Source: Quillaja saponaria
Taxonomy: Eukaryota > Streptophyta > Magnoliopsida > Fabales > Quillajaceae
Reading direction: 5' to 3'
DNA length: 64,000 nucleotides
NCBI GenBank assembly: GCA_029379385.1
Contig: CM055608.1
Location: forward strand, 24,178,350 to 24,242,349
Shown here: piece by piece, positions 1 through 13,265 of the stretch
How the letters are laid out: every line of letters begins with the position of its first letter
How positions within the stretch are numbered: the first letter of the stretch is position 1
The notes under the pieces: model-generated
The model's database searches: none
Seen by the model: the letters and a program-made list of their open reading frames with translations, nothing else
What the model was told of the DNA's origin: nothing
Position numbers and translations under genes: made by a program

Positions 1-855
1 TTAATGCATGCTAAATTGGTCTTATGTGAATGGAGTTTCACTATGGGCTGGTTTTATGAGACAAAAGTAACATGTTTATTTGGAAAAGCTACTTCTTCTA
101 GTTGAGCTCTCCTTCTAAGTTTTATTTGTAACACCTTTACAAATGAGATTTTTTTTAATGACGTGTCATAATTTATTGGTGGGACAGAGTGAAACACCAA
201 AATGTGAGAGGTGGTCTTCATCCATCCAACTAAGACCCTCTTTTACTTAAAAAAAACCAAAAACAAATAATAGGGAGTTAGTTGAAAAATAAAAAAGTGC
301 ACGGCTCTTCAGTGCATATCTTTAATTAACTCAAAAAATAAAATATCTTCCTTCTCTTTTTGCTGTTTTATGAGTAATGAGACGGTCATGGTAAGAATTC
401 AGATCTGCATGTTGCATAGAAAACAAAAATTAGAAATATTGGTTTTAACTAAACAGCTAGCTACTCAATAATTCTTTGAAGAAAATATTAGATAAGTGAA
501 GCGTTATTATTCATAAATCTATGAGAAATATGTTTTATTAGCAATCAAACTTGACTATAATACAAATTATTACTTTTCACATAATATTCTTACTATTTTC
601 TTAATAAATTAAAAAAAAATCGTGAATTACTTATTTATTTATCAAATTATAAAATGAATAGTATTTTAATGGATAGACACTTGAACTTAGCTCGGATAGT
701 AAGAATGGATGAAATTTAGATAGATATACTAAACTTAATTATTGAAAAATATATATATAAATCATAGGAAAAATAGACAAAATATAAAGAAAAGTAAAAA
801 ATATGAATATCCATTCAAACTTTGTAAAATAGGTGGGTATTAAATTAGATTTATA
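1..855. repeat. CNL-upstream segmental duplicate, copy 1, first block
   Basis: This block runs colinear with 51787-52825, and position 1 matches 51787, which lies 338 bp upstream of the CNL start codon at 51449. Shared landmarks include the opening TTAATGCATGCTAAATTGG and the stretch around 360-480. Copy 1 lacks about 160 bp near 530 that both 52330-52490 and 3550-3690 retain. A diverged third copy of 240-1000 lies at about 3200-4400. No coding sequence was recognised. I infer that this is promoter-side flank of another CNL copy located left of the window. Confidence 0.75.
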
Positions 856-1876
856 CATTAACATGAGTTTTTTGTTTTTTTTTTTTCCTTTCACTCTATT
901 TTATTTTTCAAGCAAGTGTAACGCAATAAAAAACTAAAAATAATATTTTATAAGGATGACAATGATAAAAGGTAATAAATTTTATAATGGTAAAAAAATA
1001 AAATAAAGTGTATATTTTAAAGTGCAATATATATATATATATATTAATTAATTATAAATAAGTAGAGTCTGAATGATATAAATATAATTATTAAAAATCA
1101 ATGTAGAATTGTTCAAAACATTAAAAGGACTAGAATGAAAGAAGTATAATTTTTAAAAAAAAATCTTTGTGTTGTTAGTTGTGGGTCCTATAACAATTCA
1201 ATTATTATAATTTTTATCACACTTTCTAGAATGGCTTTTGAAGTAAGAAAAAAGATTCATTTAGTTATTAGTCTCTATTATTGTTGTTGTTGATCTTTCA
1301 TTAAGACAATTGTGTGGATATTGAATCAATTTGTAATCAGATAAGTGTTTAGTTATAGATATAGCCACAATGTGGTTGTGGCCCATGCATGTCTTAATAC
1401 AATTATTGGCAATTTTATTTTATTTTATTTCTTAGAAAACAGATTTTTTGGTTAATATACTATCATTGTTAGCTTTGAATGAGGGTTTTTGCTCTTACTA
1501 TTTACTAGTTTTTGACCTGTGAAACATGGTAGTTTTTAAAACTTTTAATTTTTAATTACATTATAAGAAGTACGTAAATTTAAAATTTTAGATATTTGAT
1601 AAATTAAAATAAATTAATTAATGCATCTAAAGAAATATTGTGTATGGTTATCTCCATTTAGAAGCCATTCAATTTTTCAATAACATTTTTGAAACCGAAT
1701 TATAAATTAAATTTATATATAGCCACAAATTGGATAAATATAGTCCGTAAACCTTATCTTTTATGGAAAACTCAATATATATTATATTCAGTATTTCAAC
1801 GAATTAGTATACTTGGCTTTTTTTTCTTATTTTCGTTTTTCTTTCTCGAACCTTTTGTAGAAAGAAACAAGAAATA
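856..1876. other. AT-rich segment missing from the paralogous copy
   Basis: In the paralog the sequence jumps at 52825 from the equivalent of about 855 directly to the equivalent of 1877, at a short shared ATTAGATT. This kilobase is therefore either an insertion here or a deletion there. Parts recur elsewhere: 1190-1650 resembles 27730-28140, and 1665-1830 resembles 29465-29585 and 60260-60390. It carries AT microsatellites near 1027-1046. The short open frame at 1689-1877 sits in this repeat and has no recognisable product. Confidence 0.55.
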
Positions 1877-4800
1877 AGATTATTCTATTGTACGAAATAA
1901 GATATTGACATCTCTAGACAAAATATATATTAGATTAGACATATTAAGTTGAATGCAATTACAATTGTATAAGTTTATTGTTATTATTTTCATACATACT
2001 ATACTACATAATATTATATGTATAAAATAAATTTTGAGTTATTTTATTAAATTTGAATAGTAAATATGCTGAAATATTATATATCAAATTTATGAATACA
2101 AATAAATTTTATTTTGCATATTAAACATATACTTATTTGTATTTTGATAAATGCATGTAAAACTTACAAATGTTGGAAGTTGAAAATTAATATTCTATAT
2201 GCATAATTGCTAAAGAAATTAAAAAATTTATTGTGTTTAGCCAAATGAATAAATTTAATAACTAATTAAATTCACATTTGTTATATAATATAAAATGGTG
2301 AATTATTAATAATAATACATCGATGAAGAAAAATAAATTTTGACATTTTCATCAACTCTTTATTATGTTCAGTATAATAAATTTGTTGTTATTATACTAT
2401 ATTACTAAAGGTTACAATAACATAAATGTAAGACAAAATTTGAAGCACTAAAATTTATAAAGATGTACAAATAACTCAAAATAATATATAAAATTCAAAT
2501 TTTCATTTCATAAATAGCACAAAATTTTAAGATAATATAATAAAGAGTTGAAGAAGATGTGAATTTGTGTAACATTTGTTTAAATATATACTATAAGATG
2601 GAATAAGAAACTTAGATATTATCTTTTTACCGTAATTATAAATTTTTGTTTAATACCAATATAAATCACAATTAAATTATAATAAATAACGAATTCAAAT
2701 ACGATAAATGTTTGGAATTCTTGTACTGAATAAATTTTGAAACTAAATTGTATTAATCTAAATGAAACTTTAAGAGAATTATTTAAAACAGGAAATAAAT
2801 TCTATGTACCATGCATATAATAATGCAAATTTATTGCTTTCAAATAGGTTCAATTTCAAATGAACATATTATCTTTTTTTGTCATTACTAATTAGTATAT
2901 GCTTTAATGAAATTGGAAGATTTAAATTTGTTAACTCTTTATTTTTCATTTCAAATAGCATAAATTCTGGTATAACTATCTTTTAATTCATATTTAGTAT
3001 AAGGCAATTAATAGTATTTTAAACTAATGTATAAGAATTTTGGGATCCATGTTACAATATGAATATTCGATGGTACAAGAAGGTTTGGCACTGTTGTTTT
3101 CTAGTAAATCATTTATGTCTAAGAATTTTGTTGACTTGCATAGTGAATATGATTCGAGGTCTTTTTGTCCCATGGCATATTATTTAAACGGTGAAACTCA
3201 TTTATTAACCAGCTCAAAAAAAACAAAAAAACAAAAAAAACCCTCTTTTTCTAAAAGGAAAATAATAATAATAATAAGAGGGAGCTAATTGAAAAATAAA
3301 AAAGTGCAAGGCCCTTCTGTGCATACCTTTTAATTAACTCCAAATAGTAAAATGTCTTCTATTTTTTTTTTTTTTTTTTGGCTGCTTTATGAGCAATCAC
3401 ACAGTCACAGTAAGAGTCCAAATCTGCATGTTGCATACAAAACAAAAATTAGAAATATCGGTTTTAACTAAACAGTTACTCAATAAATCTTTGAAGAAAA
3501 ATATTAGACAAGTGAAGCGCTTATTATTCATAAATCTATGAAGAAATATGTGCTTAATCGAACTAAACTTACGTACAATCAGGCGGACCCAAGTATTTAA
3601 TTTTAATATAGGACGCCAATCATAAATTTTTTGTTTTGGTTAAAAAATTCAAATAATTATATAAATTGTTATGTAATATAAGTTGAAAAATATTTCATTA
3701 GCAATCAAACTTAACTGTAATACAAATTATTATATATGTTTTATTTAATATTCTTACTATTTTTAATAAAAAAAATTATTATGAATTGCTTATTTATTTT
3801 TCAAGATGTAAAACAAATAGTGTTTTACTCAAATAGAATTTTAATGAATAGTCACTGGAACTTACATACAAAGAACTTGGTTCGCATAGTAATAATGGAT
3901 GAAATTTAGATAGATATAGTAAGCTTTATTATTGAATAAAAAGAATATAATTTATTTTGTTTTTCACGAGCATCTCTATATTATTTGGATGAGAGTCTAA
4001 TCTTGTTCGAGATTTGTGACTGTCCCTACTTATAAGTATTTTTCTGCGAACTCAAATATATGCCATTACAAAGGCTCTTCAACTATTGAGCTTAAAAGTG
4101 TTTTACCACTTAAACCACGTATTGTGGGTAGAAATTTATAAATCATAGGAAAAATAGACTCAAAAATGAAGCCAATTAAAAAATACGAAGTTCCATTCAA
4201 ACTTTTCAAAAATAGTTGGCTATTAAATATGTATTATACATTAACATGAGTTCTTTTTTTTTTTTTTACTTTACTTATTTATTCACTCTCTTTATTTTAT
4301 TTTTCAAGCAAGTGTAACACCACGATAAAAAAAAAATTAAAGATAATATTTTATAAGTGTCATAATTATAAAAAGAAATAAATTTATAATGGTAAAAATA
4401 AAGAATAAATTAAAGTTCAAAAATATGATTTTTCATAAATTTGTAGGATATGAGTGATATAAATAATTATTAAGGACCATCTTAGAATTTTTCAAAGTCT
4501 ATAGGGACTAGAATGAATAAAGTGTTTTTTTTTTTTTAAATAAAAAGTCCTACAGAATCAAAATAATAAAAATATAATTTTCTAAAATTTATAAGTAACA
4601 TGACAGGTTCATGTGGTTTCGACAATGCAGCAATAACATATTTATATATAGGCTAAGAATAACTTGTATTTTAAATCGTAGATTTAAAACTTAAATGTAA
4701 GAATTCTCTTCGACTATAGCTATGAGTTTTTAACCCTTCCCATCATGGACTGGTAATGAAGACATTGTTACAACCGCAAAGGAATGTAAAATATTTATAA

Positions 4801-4900
4801 CAATTTCTACATTTTAAAGCTATTTATATAAATAATTCATTTGGGTTTATCTAGTTCAATCAGTAACAGTGAATGAAAGTTATTATTTAATTTGACTAAA
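1877..4900. repeat. CNL-upstream segmental duplicate, copy 1, middle block
   Basis: 1877-2210 matches 52826-53125. 2633-3030 matches 53123-53560, and a diverged version is at 14110-14480 and 22427-22800. 3675-4900 matches 53563-54890. Sequence at 2211-2632 and 3031-3674 has no counterpart in the second copy. Within this block 3200-4400 is itself a diverged repeat of 240-1170, so the ancestral region already held an internal duplication. The open frame at 3040-3288 is AT-rich repeat sequence and shows no domain. Confidence 0.7.
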
Positions 4901-6771
4901 CAATATACTGAAACACCTTAAATCCAAAGATGTATTAATTAATGCATAACTCAACAAATTCCCTCTTGGAATAGTTTGTCCAATTTTGAATTCTGAGATC
5001 TTGGCAATTATATAGGAAGTTTTTAACATCTGTTTGACATGTTTGTTCAATTTGAGATAATGCATGTGTTGCTCTTACGCACACAATATAAATTTTCTTA
5101 AAAAGATAAGTATAAACTTTCATTATCAAACAAAAGATTACGGGGTAAAGAGATATTCATTAATTGAATAATTATTTATTTTGAGGTATGCACTATTTCG
5201 AATTCAAAGAAATCTCTCTTCAATCTTAAATGAGATATTGTCAAAATAACAAAGAAGATAATCAAGCAATATAAAGTGATTTGGCGCCTTACCTACAACT
5301 ACTGATGAGAAGATAAATTCACTAATATTTCAAGAGAAATTACATACAAAGAATGACACTATCATTGGTGTTTATGAGTAACACACTCCATGGTAAACCA
5401 AATTAGAAAATCAATAATTATCATCTAATTAGTGTTTCTTGTTTACTAAGAATAAACCAATTAGGATTGATACTACCAAATTAATGAGGATTTGACAAAA
5501 TCTCAACAAATATATTTCGTACTGGAATATATAATTTTGACTAAATCTTTGATTGCTTAAATGAAAGAAATACCTCTTATGGTTGCAAACCAAGGAGCTA
5601 GCACTAATCACAGATTAAGAACTATATATGAAGACTGAAAAGGAAAATGGGTGTTTTAAGCAAATTCTATCGAAGGCAAAAGGAGGAGTTGAGAACTGAT
5701 GGTGAGAAGTGATGTAGAAAATGAGCTCAACATGATTTTAAATACTTGAGATTTGCAAGAAAAAAGCATGCATGTATACCACGTCATGCTTTAATTTCAG
5801 ACAAAGCAATGCATTCCTCTCTACTTTTATTTTCAATATGTTCTTTAATTGATTAGTAAGAAAGAGATGCTTGCTTGGATGCTTTGTGGTGAGAATTGAT
5901 GTAGAAGAAGAGCTCAAAATGAGTTTCAATACTTGAGATTTGTAAGAAAAAGAGCACCAATGCCATTCTTTGAATTCAGAGAAAGCAATGCATTCTTTTA
6001 CTTTTCTCTTTTATGTTTGTTCTTTGGTTAGTGAGCCCCAAAAAAAAAAAAAAAAAACGATGCTTACTTGGATACTCCTATTTTAAACTAACCATGTAAA
6101 ATTGTATTCCAATTTTCTTTTTCCTTTTTGGTAATAGTTATTTTTTACATTTTAAAAGTATTTATGTATGTTATTTCTACTTATTTAATGGAAAAAGGTG
6201 AATGAGAGCAATTGGCATAACAAAAAAATAAAAAAAATTGAAAGTTCAATTGCAAACCTCAAAAAAGAAAAAGTTAATTATATAACAGTAAACTAAATCA
6301 TTATGGTTAATTTTATTTTATTTTTTATATTTTACAAAGATCATCTGTCTGTAACATGTGTATTATATTAATCACTGCTTGAGAGTTAGGAAATAATTAA
6401 TTTTATTTTTATTTATGTCATGTAATTCTTGTTGAATCCGATTATAGATTTATTAGTAGGGAATAAATAAGGTGGTTGAATGTGGATTGGGTGTGCCCAA
6501 AGAGATTATTTGTGCAATTTTGCATCATGGGAGGAATTGTACCCACAGTGACAAATGCTTGGGGGTACTACTATGGTTGAAGCTAAATGTCCAATATCTA
6601 ACTCCGAGAGTTGATTCTAAATATTCGAAATCTAAGTTCAATATACCTAGTTATGGAAAAGACATACAAAGCTTAAAACACGTTATTTTGTGTGACATTA
6701 AATTAGATATTGTTGATGTGCACTTTGTCTGGGTCTTCTCGAACCGGTCAGACGTTCTTTCTAGCTGAGGT
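4901..6771. repeat. CNL-upstream segmental duplicate, copy 1, last block
   Basis: Matches 54890-56680 along its length, and more distantly 10136-10744 plus 13266-14110 and their tandem copies at 18360-18979 plus 21579-22427. It contains the uninterrupted sequence AGCTAGCACTAATC near 5594-5610, which is the empty form of the site occupied by the solo LTRs at 10745 and 18982. The recurrent block at 6472-6768 (GTGTGCCCAAAGAG onward) appears in all four copies with shifting frames, so its open frame is not a conserved gene. Confidence 0.7.
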
Positions 6772-7250
6772 GGAGTGGGCCCAGGGGTGGGAGGTGGCTA
6801 TTTGAAGACAAAATGACATTACCTCTTTTGGGGAGCTAGGGACCTTATTGATAGGCATAAAAATAGATAGGGGTTACCTAAACTGTTCATGGCCTCTAGT
6901 CAACTGCAAGACACGTGTTTTCCTGGTACTAGTCATTTCTAAAAGGTACTAACAGCTGCCTCCAAAACAAAAGCCTTAAGGTCGCCCTTAAAGCTGATTA
7001 GGGTTCTCCCAAGAGGTCACCCGAGAGACCGTTCTATAAGGCCCACTTTTCACTCGTGTCGCAACGGGAGGCGGAGGTGTTCAGAGCGCATCTAGGGGAG
7101 ATTGCATACGTCGGCTAGGTATAGAAAATTTGAGCTCGTCTTCGCCGGCCTTTTAATTTTAATGCCCTAGACCATACCGAGTATATAACTACTTTTACAA
7201 AAGATGAAATAAATCTATCTATTTATAAGTAAGTTTCTATATATTATAAC
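6772..7250. other. GC-richer island of unknown origin
   Basis: This stretch is clearly richer in G and C than anything nearby, notably at 6960-7140. It separates the end of the CNL-upstream repeat from the first 8.3-kb tandem unit. The paralog at 56680 continues with unrelated AT-rich sequence, so the island is specific to this copy. I found no open frame longer than about 60 codons and no family I could name. It could be part of an inserted transposon or a transferred fragment. Nothing in it proves either. Confidence 0.5.
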
Positions 7251-8232
7251 ATAGAGACCTAATTTAATATTTCTAATATTACTTGAATAACCACACTTTC
7301 TTCGATCAATCGGGATGGATTATTGGGAATGATCACACACGGCTTTGCAGGATTTCTGTTTGTTTGAAGGAAAAGGAATATTCAGGATTTCATGGAGTCC
7401 TTATAAACTTATTCTTCTCAAACTTTTTTAAAAATAGGTAGGTTTTAAATATCAACAAAAATAGACACGAAAATGAAGAAAAAATATATATATATCTATG
7501 AATATCTATTCAAACTTTTTAAAAATAGGTGGGTATTAAATATGAAGAAAAATGAAAAAAATATGAATATCTATTCAAACTTTTTAAAAATAGGTGGGCA
7601 TTAAGTATGCATTATACATTAACATGAGTGTTTTTTTTTTTTCTTTATTTTTTTTTTTCACTCTTTTTATTTTATTTTTAAGTAAATGTTACTCGAAAAA
7701 AAATATATTTTATAAGGGTCACAATTACAAAAAAAATAATAATAATGAATTATATAATGGTAAAAATAAAAAAATTATATTTTAAAGTTCAAAATATGAC
7801 TTTTCACAAATTTGTAGGGTCTGAATGATATAAATATAATTATTAAGGACCACCGTAGAAACTTTTCAAAATCTAAAAGGATCATAATGAAAGAAGTTTA
7901 ATTTATAAAAAAATAAAAAATAAAAAATAAAAAATAAAAAATCCTACGGGAACCAAAAGAATAAATATATAATTTTTATGGATATTAGTAATATTTTTAC
8001 AAAACTTGTGAGGGCCATGACGCTACATGTTCATGTGGTTTTGATACTGCGTAAATGAATAACATATTTATATAGATCAAGAATAAGCTTCTACTTTAAA
8101 CTACAGATATAATAAAAATTTAAATGTAAGAGTTCTCCTTGATCGTAGCTATGAGTTTTGAACCCCTTCACCCCATCATGGATTCGTAATGAAGACATTT
8201 ACTACCGTAAATGAATGTAAAATATTTATATG

Positions 8233-10135
8233 AGTAGTCCTTATTGTCGCAACCAATTTTTTTTAGGACAACACTATTAATTGGTATGACTTTTTGTGTT
8301 TCAAAAACAGCCTTATTTATTATACTAATTTTTGTGATATACGTAATACATATGAATTGTGTTTACAATATTTATATATATGTTAACATTCACATTAAGA
8401 AATTAGTAGTTAATAAAACAAAAACTTCATTATTAATGAAATTAAATAAATATATAAATCTAATAAAAAATTAAAAATATATTATAGCTACTTGTAACTT
8501 ATTCAATAAAAAAATATTGAGAAATTCAATCTTAATTACTATTATTATATAGTTATTGAAAATTATAAATTTATTAATATTGAAAAGAATTATGATACCA
8601 AAAGAAAATAAAAATCAATAGTCAATTAAAACAATTACAATTCTATTAATATTAAAATTGGAAAGAATTAAGAATGAAGTAAACAAATAAAATAAAGTAA
8701 ATAGTCTTGAAGAAAAAATAAGAACAGTAAAATATTCATATATGTAATGGTAAAAAAAAAAAAAAAATAATTTCATTCAGTAAAATACTTTTATATTCAT
8801 AAGCAAATAGATGCATCTAACAAAAAACAATATATCAATTTATAAATTTATAAGAAAATAATAATTCCTAATATGGAAGAAGAATTATAAGTTAAAAAAC
8901 AACATTATAATTAGGGGACACTATATTCTTAATATATTTTAATTCATAGTATTGTCTTTTCTATTAAAAAAAAATTAATTCCTAAATTTGAGAAGAACTA
9001 AAAAGTATTATAATTAGTAGAAACTAAGTAAATAAAAACATTGATAAATTCAATCTTAATTACTATTGATATGTAATTATTAAAAAAATATAATTTTTTT
9101 TATGAATTAAAAGTTAAAGCAACAATATTATAATCATGAATATTTTATACTTTCAATATTTTTTTAAAATTCATAAATTTGATATATGAGAACTAAAAAT
9201 TATGATTTTTAAGAGAGAAATTCAATTTTAATTACTATTGGGATATAATTATTTAAAAATTAAAGATTTATAAATATTAAGAACAATTAGTAAAAAAAAA
9301 TTAAATCAATAGTTCTAATACAATTTTGTTGATATTAAAATAGAGAAGAATTAGACAAAAAAAAAACTAATAGTCTATTTGAAATAAAATAACAACTTAA
9401 AATAATTATGTAATAATAACAACTTATAAGGGTATTTAAAAAAATTTTAAAAAATTGATATTAAGTCACTTTTATATGTAGTATAGATATAAATATAGAT
9501 TTGACTTATCTTTTATTGTGAAAATTTGAAATTCACCCTTCATTATTTAGTTTTTCTACCCTGATTTTTATTAGTTTTTTAAATTTTTATAAATTTTTTT
9601 TACTAGACTACTTTTTCTAAACTCCTTAATTTCATTGGTATTTTTTTTTTTTTTTTCCAATTCACCTTAAAAATCTAATATCTATTTTTAAAATTACTTT
9701 CTTTTTACTCCATATAATTTTTTTCTCTATATTTTCTCATAAATTTTTTTTAAATTTTTTTTTTACTGTTTTGTTAAAACAAAAGCAATTTATTACCCTA
9801 TAAAATTTGACCACAATTAGATAATTAAAAAGATAAATTTTTATCACAAATAAATAATTTAAATAAAAAAACAAAATACAAAAGAAAAGCTATTTAGTTG
9901 CAGATAAAAGTTATTTGAGTATTTAAAAGATTCATTTATATGATACAAGTGTGGTAACAATCCGTTCAAAACCAAAAAATTAATATTAGAAAGAATAAAG
10001 AAAAATATGTGATTGTAGAGTTCTATAGGAAGAAGATTTCTGAGAGGCTAGGTAGAAGAAGCATACATAAGTATGAAAGAAGTTAAAGCGTTTAAGAAAA
10101 ATAATCTAGTAAAAAAACTTGACAATTAGACCATT
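8233..10135. repeat. AT-rich insert in tandem unit A
   Basis: Relative to the paralog around 4800-4840 this is about 1.9 kb of extra sequence replacing about 40 bp. It is nearly pure A and T and contains diverged internal repeats beginning AAATTCAATCTTAATTACTA near 8522, 9045 and 9215. I saw no convincing terminal inverted repeat or open frame of substance. The equivalent in unit B is about 16480-18360. It may be a decayed non-autonomous transposon, but that is inference only. Confidence 0.5.
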
Positions 10136-10744
10136 CTATTTATATATAATACTTTGGTGCCTATCTAGTTCAAGCAGTAACAATTAATGAAAGATATGTT
10201 AGAGGTGGGGTGATAATTTGATCCGTTTATAAGATCTGCCAGGTTACATATCTTATCTAATTTGACTAGATAATATATTGAAGATGCACAGTAAACCCAA
10301 AGATGAATATTAATTAATGCATAAAGGAGATAATTACACAAAATATACTAGAAGGAAAAAGAAAAAAAAAACAAACAATTAACAGCACAAGATATATTGT
10401 GATTTGACCAATTACCTACATTCACATATGGGAAGATAATTTCACTGATATTTCAAAAAAAATTACATATAAAAAATGACATTCTCATTAGTTTTCCTAA
10501 TCACACACTCCATAACAAACCTAATTAGAAAATCTACAATTATCATCTAATTAGTATTGTTTGTTTACCAAGAATAAACAAATTAGATCAATACTACGCC
10601 AAAATTAATAAAGATTTGAGTCAAAATATCAATAATATGTCATATGGAATATATAATTTTGACTAAATCTTTGATTGATTAAATGAAAGAAATAAGTTCA
10701 AGGTTTCAGACATACCTCTTATGGTTGTAAACCAAGGAGCTAGC

Positions 10745-13260
10745 TGTCATAACCCTATAGCTTAACATATAATTTTTTTAATATTGTAAGTTAATTATCG
10801 GGATCATTTAAATAATAATTTATTATAATATATATATATTGATTTATTATATATATTGATAAATAAAAATTTATCACTTTATTGATTGACTTGCACTTAG
10901 ATTTTATTCCATGAATATTTCATTAATAAGTGAAATTGGTTTACATATATATATATAATTGAATTAATTTCACCACATGTTGAAAAAGGGTGCAATAATT
11001 TGTATTATTTTATTATTTTGTTTTACTTTCTCTTCCTTTTTACTTTCCTAACCGACTTGGTGCTTTGGCTGCTTCCTTCTTCATGCTCTTGACAAATTCA
11101 CTCTACTTTCCCCTGTTCTATTTTCTTTAAGCCGCCATACAAAATTCTTATGGCAGTTGGTTTTATTCACTCCAAAGCATATTGCTTTTCTTTTTCTTTT
11201 GCCATGGGATTACACTTTTCAAGTTTTAAAACCTTTCCTTGTTGCAGCCATGAGAGTTCTAAGGACTCTTTTTTTTTTTTTTTTTGGGAAATCTTGGCTG
11301 CCCGAGAACATCTCAACTCTTTTCTTGGGTTGGAGAATTTTGTGTAGTTGAATCCCTTGTTCCTTGAGTTGTAAGTGGGTGTAGAGTTGAAAGAGGAGAC
11401 AGTTGCTAAGAGAGTTAGCAGCTGCCGTGGAGATAGCTCTGTTTTGGGGCGTTGCTTGGTGTTGTCTAGCCGTGTAGCAAGTTTCAATTGCCCCTTTCTA
11501 GTTTAGCCAAGCTGCAGCTTCGGGGGTAATTTCTTATCAACTTCCTTGTTTAGTTTCTTTTGAATTCAGCCATATGTTTCCTATAGCAATCAACTCCTTA
11601 GTTGCCTTAAAATGATGCTATATTCTTGTTTTCTTTGTTTAGCCGTGGGTTGTGTGGAGTTGAAAGCCCTTTAATGTTATTCAATTTAACTTCTTGGTAT
11701 ATATGAAGCTTATATACTTTCTATTTTTAAAAAAATTATGGATATTGCTTGGAGATACAAATTGGATAGTTGAAGTAAAAATCCTACACACACATATATA
11801 TATACACACCATTGTTAATTGTGAATCAAAGACTAATGGAAATGGATATATACGGTAGTTGTTATAGGTATTCATTGGAATGGGAAATTTAAGATTTAAG
11901 TATGTTAATTTAGGAATTGTATGCTTTAAATTTAAGGAATTCTAGATTATTAGTTTAATTAAAATTTAATATATGAAACATGTATAATAGGGCATTGAGA
12001 AATTGTATTGAATTTTGAGTAGATGTGTATACATAAATTTATATATATATATATATGTACCAATGGGAATTGAATTGATTATGATTTAGTAGCTAAATAG
12101 TTTAAGTAGGAAATTATAATTATAGAACTTATAAATTCAACAATGTTTGAATTGTGGATTTTTAGCTCCAGATTGTGTCGGGGATCTTCCAACATCTTTG
12201 CAGACTAGACGGATTGATGAACCACGTCTTTGAACTTCGTGACTGAATTACGTGCACTTTGGTTACCAGATAGTTATATGAAATGAATCATGTGAATTTG
12301 ACTAATGAATTTATGTCTGTATTTGATATAGTTTGTGGTTGATAAATGCCAACAAAGTAAAATTCTCTGAGAAATGATTTTTACTTCCGAAATTAAAATC
12401 CAGGTGCACTCAAGATATTCTAATTTGAAATTCTAAGATATTCTGGTTTTAATAAGTGTTTTAAAAGAATTGAGTGCTCAACCCTGATGGGATGGATTAT
12501 GTACGGAGATTAATCTGTTTGCGGGTACATAAATGCCCGGAGGGGAGTGATATTGTTGTGTGGGGCTGAGTTACTCATTGGCCCTTTGCTTACTTGTATG
12601 CTTTGATTACTTTGTTTGGAATTATGAATTTCAGATATTTAAATTGAGTTATATATGCTGTGAAATATGTAAATTGTGAATTTATGAGAGTTACAATTAC
12701 GTGCTTTGATTGATGCTGGTACCCTTAGGATATACTGTTTGCTCACTGAGTCTTCGTGACTCACACTTTCCGTTATTATTATTTTTGTTTAGTATCAGGA
12801 AAACACAATTCACCTTATCAGGATTTGTTGCTTGCCAACATTGTTGCAGCAAGATATATCTTGGAATCACACACTTGAGGCTCAAAGGATAACATTTGTA
12901 GTCACTTAGGTGCTATGCATTGTTGCTGTATATATTAAGTAAACCATAGTGATTTCATGTGTTGTTGAGAGCTGAGCTCCTCTGTGTAATTTTGATACTA
13001 TGGTCTACTGTAGACTTATAAACAGGTTATTTATATGTACTATAGGCATGGTCCACCTTACGGGAACTTTTACCAAATTTTCTGTAAACATTTTATGTTT
13101 AATAACAGAGTCATGATTTTATTTTAATTCAATAAAGTTTTTTTAGTCTTAACTGTCATTTGTTTAAGAGACAGTGGTGCACGGTACTTGAGTATTCAGG
13201 GTTACGGAGGTATGGTTATCTATCTATCCGGCTAGTCATACCTTTATTTGAGGTGTGACA
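10745..13260. mobile_element. Solo LTR (about 2.5 kb) in unit A, TSD CTAGC
   Basis: The element begins TGTCATAACCC and ends GGTGTGACA, so it has the TG...CA ends and short inverted termini (TGTCA/TGACA) of an LTR. It is flanked by a perfect 5-bp target-site duplication CTAGC at 10740-10744 and 13261-13265. Two paralogous loci, near 5594-5610 and 55475-55490, retain the uninterrupted site AGCTAGCACTAATC. No internal gag-pol region is present, which makes this a solo LTR left by recombination. The length and the GTCTTCGTGACTCAC segment near 12750 suggest a Ty3/gypsy chromovirus type, which is an inference. Short open frames at 11150-11490 and 12697-12892 lie inside it and are not genes. Confidence 0.88.
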
Positions 13261-13265
13261 CTAGC

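Noticed and set aside
11150..11487. Overlapping open frames on both strands, repeated at 19395-19734
   Set aside because: They lie inside the solo LTRs and are kept only because the units are recent duplicates. No domain and no frame preference is seen.
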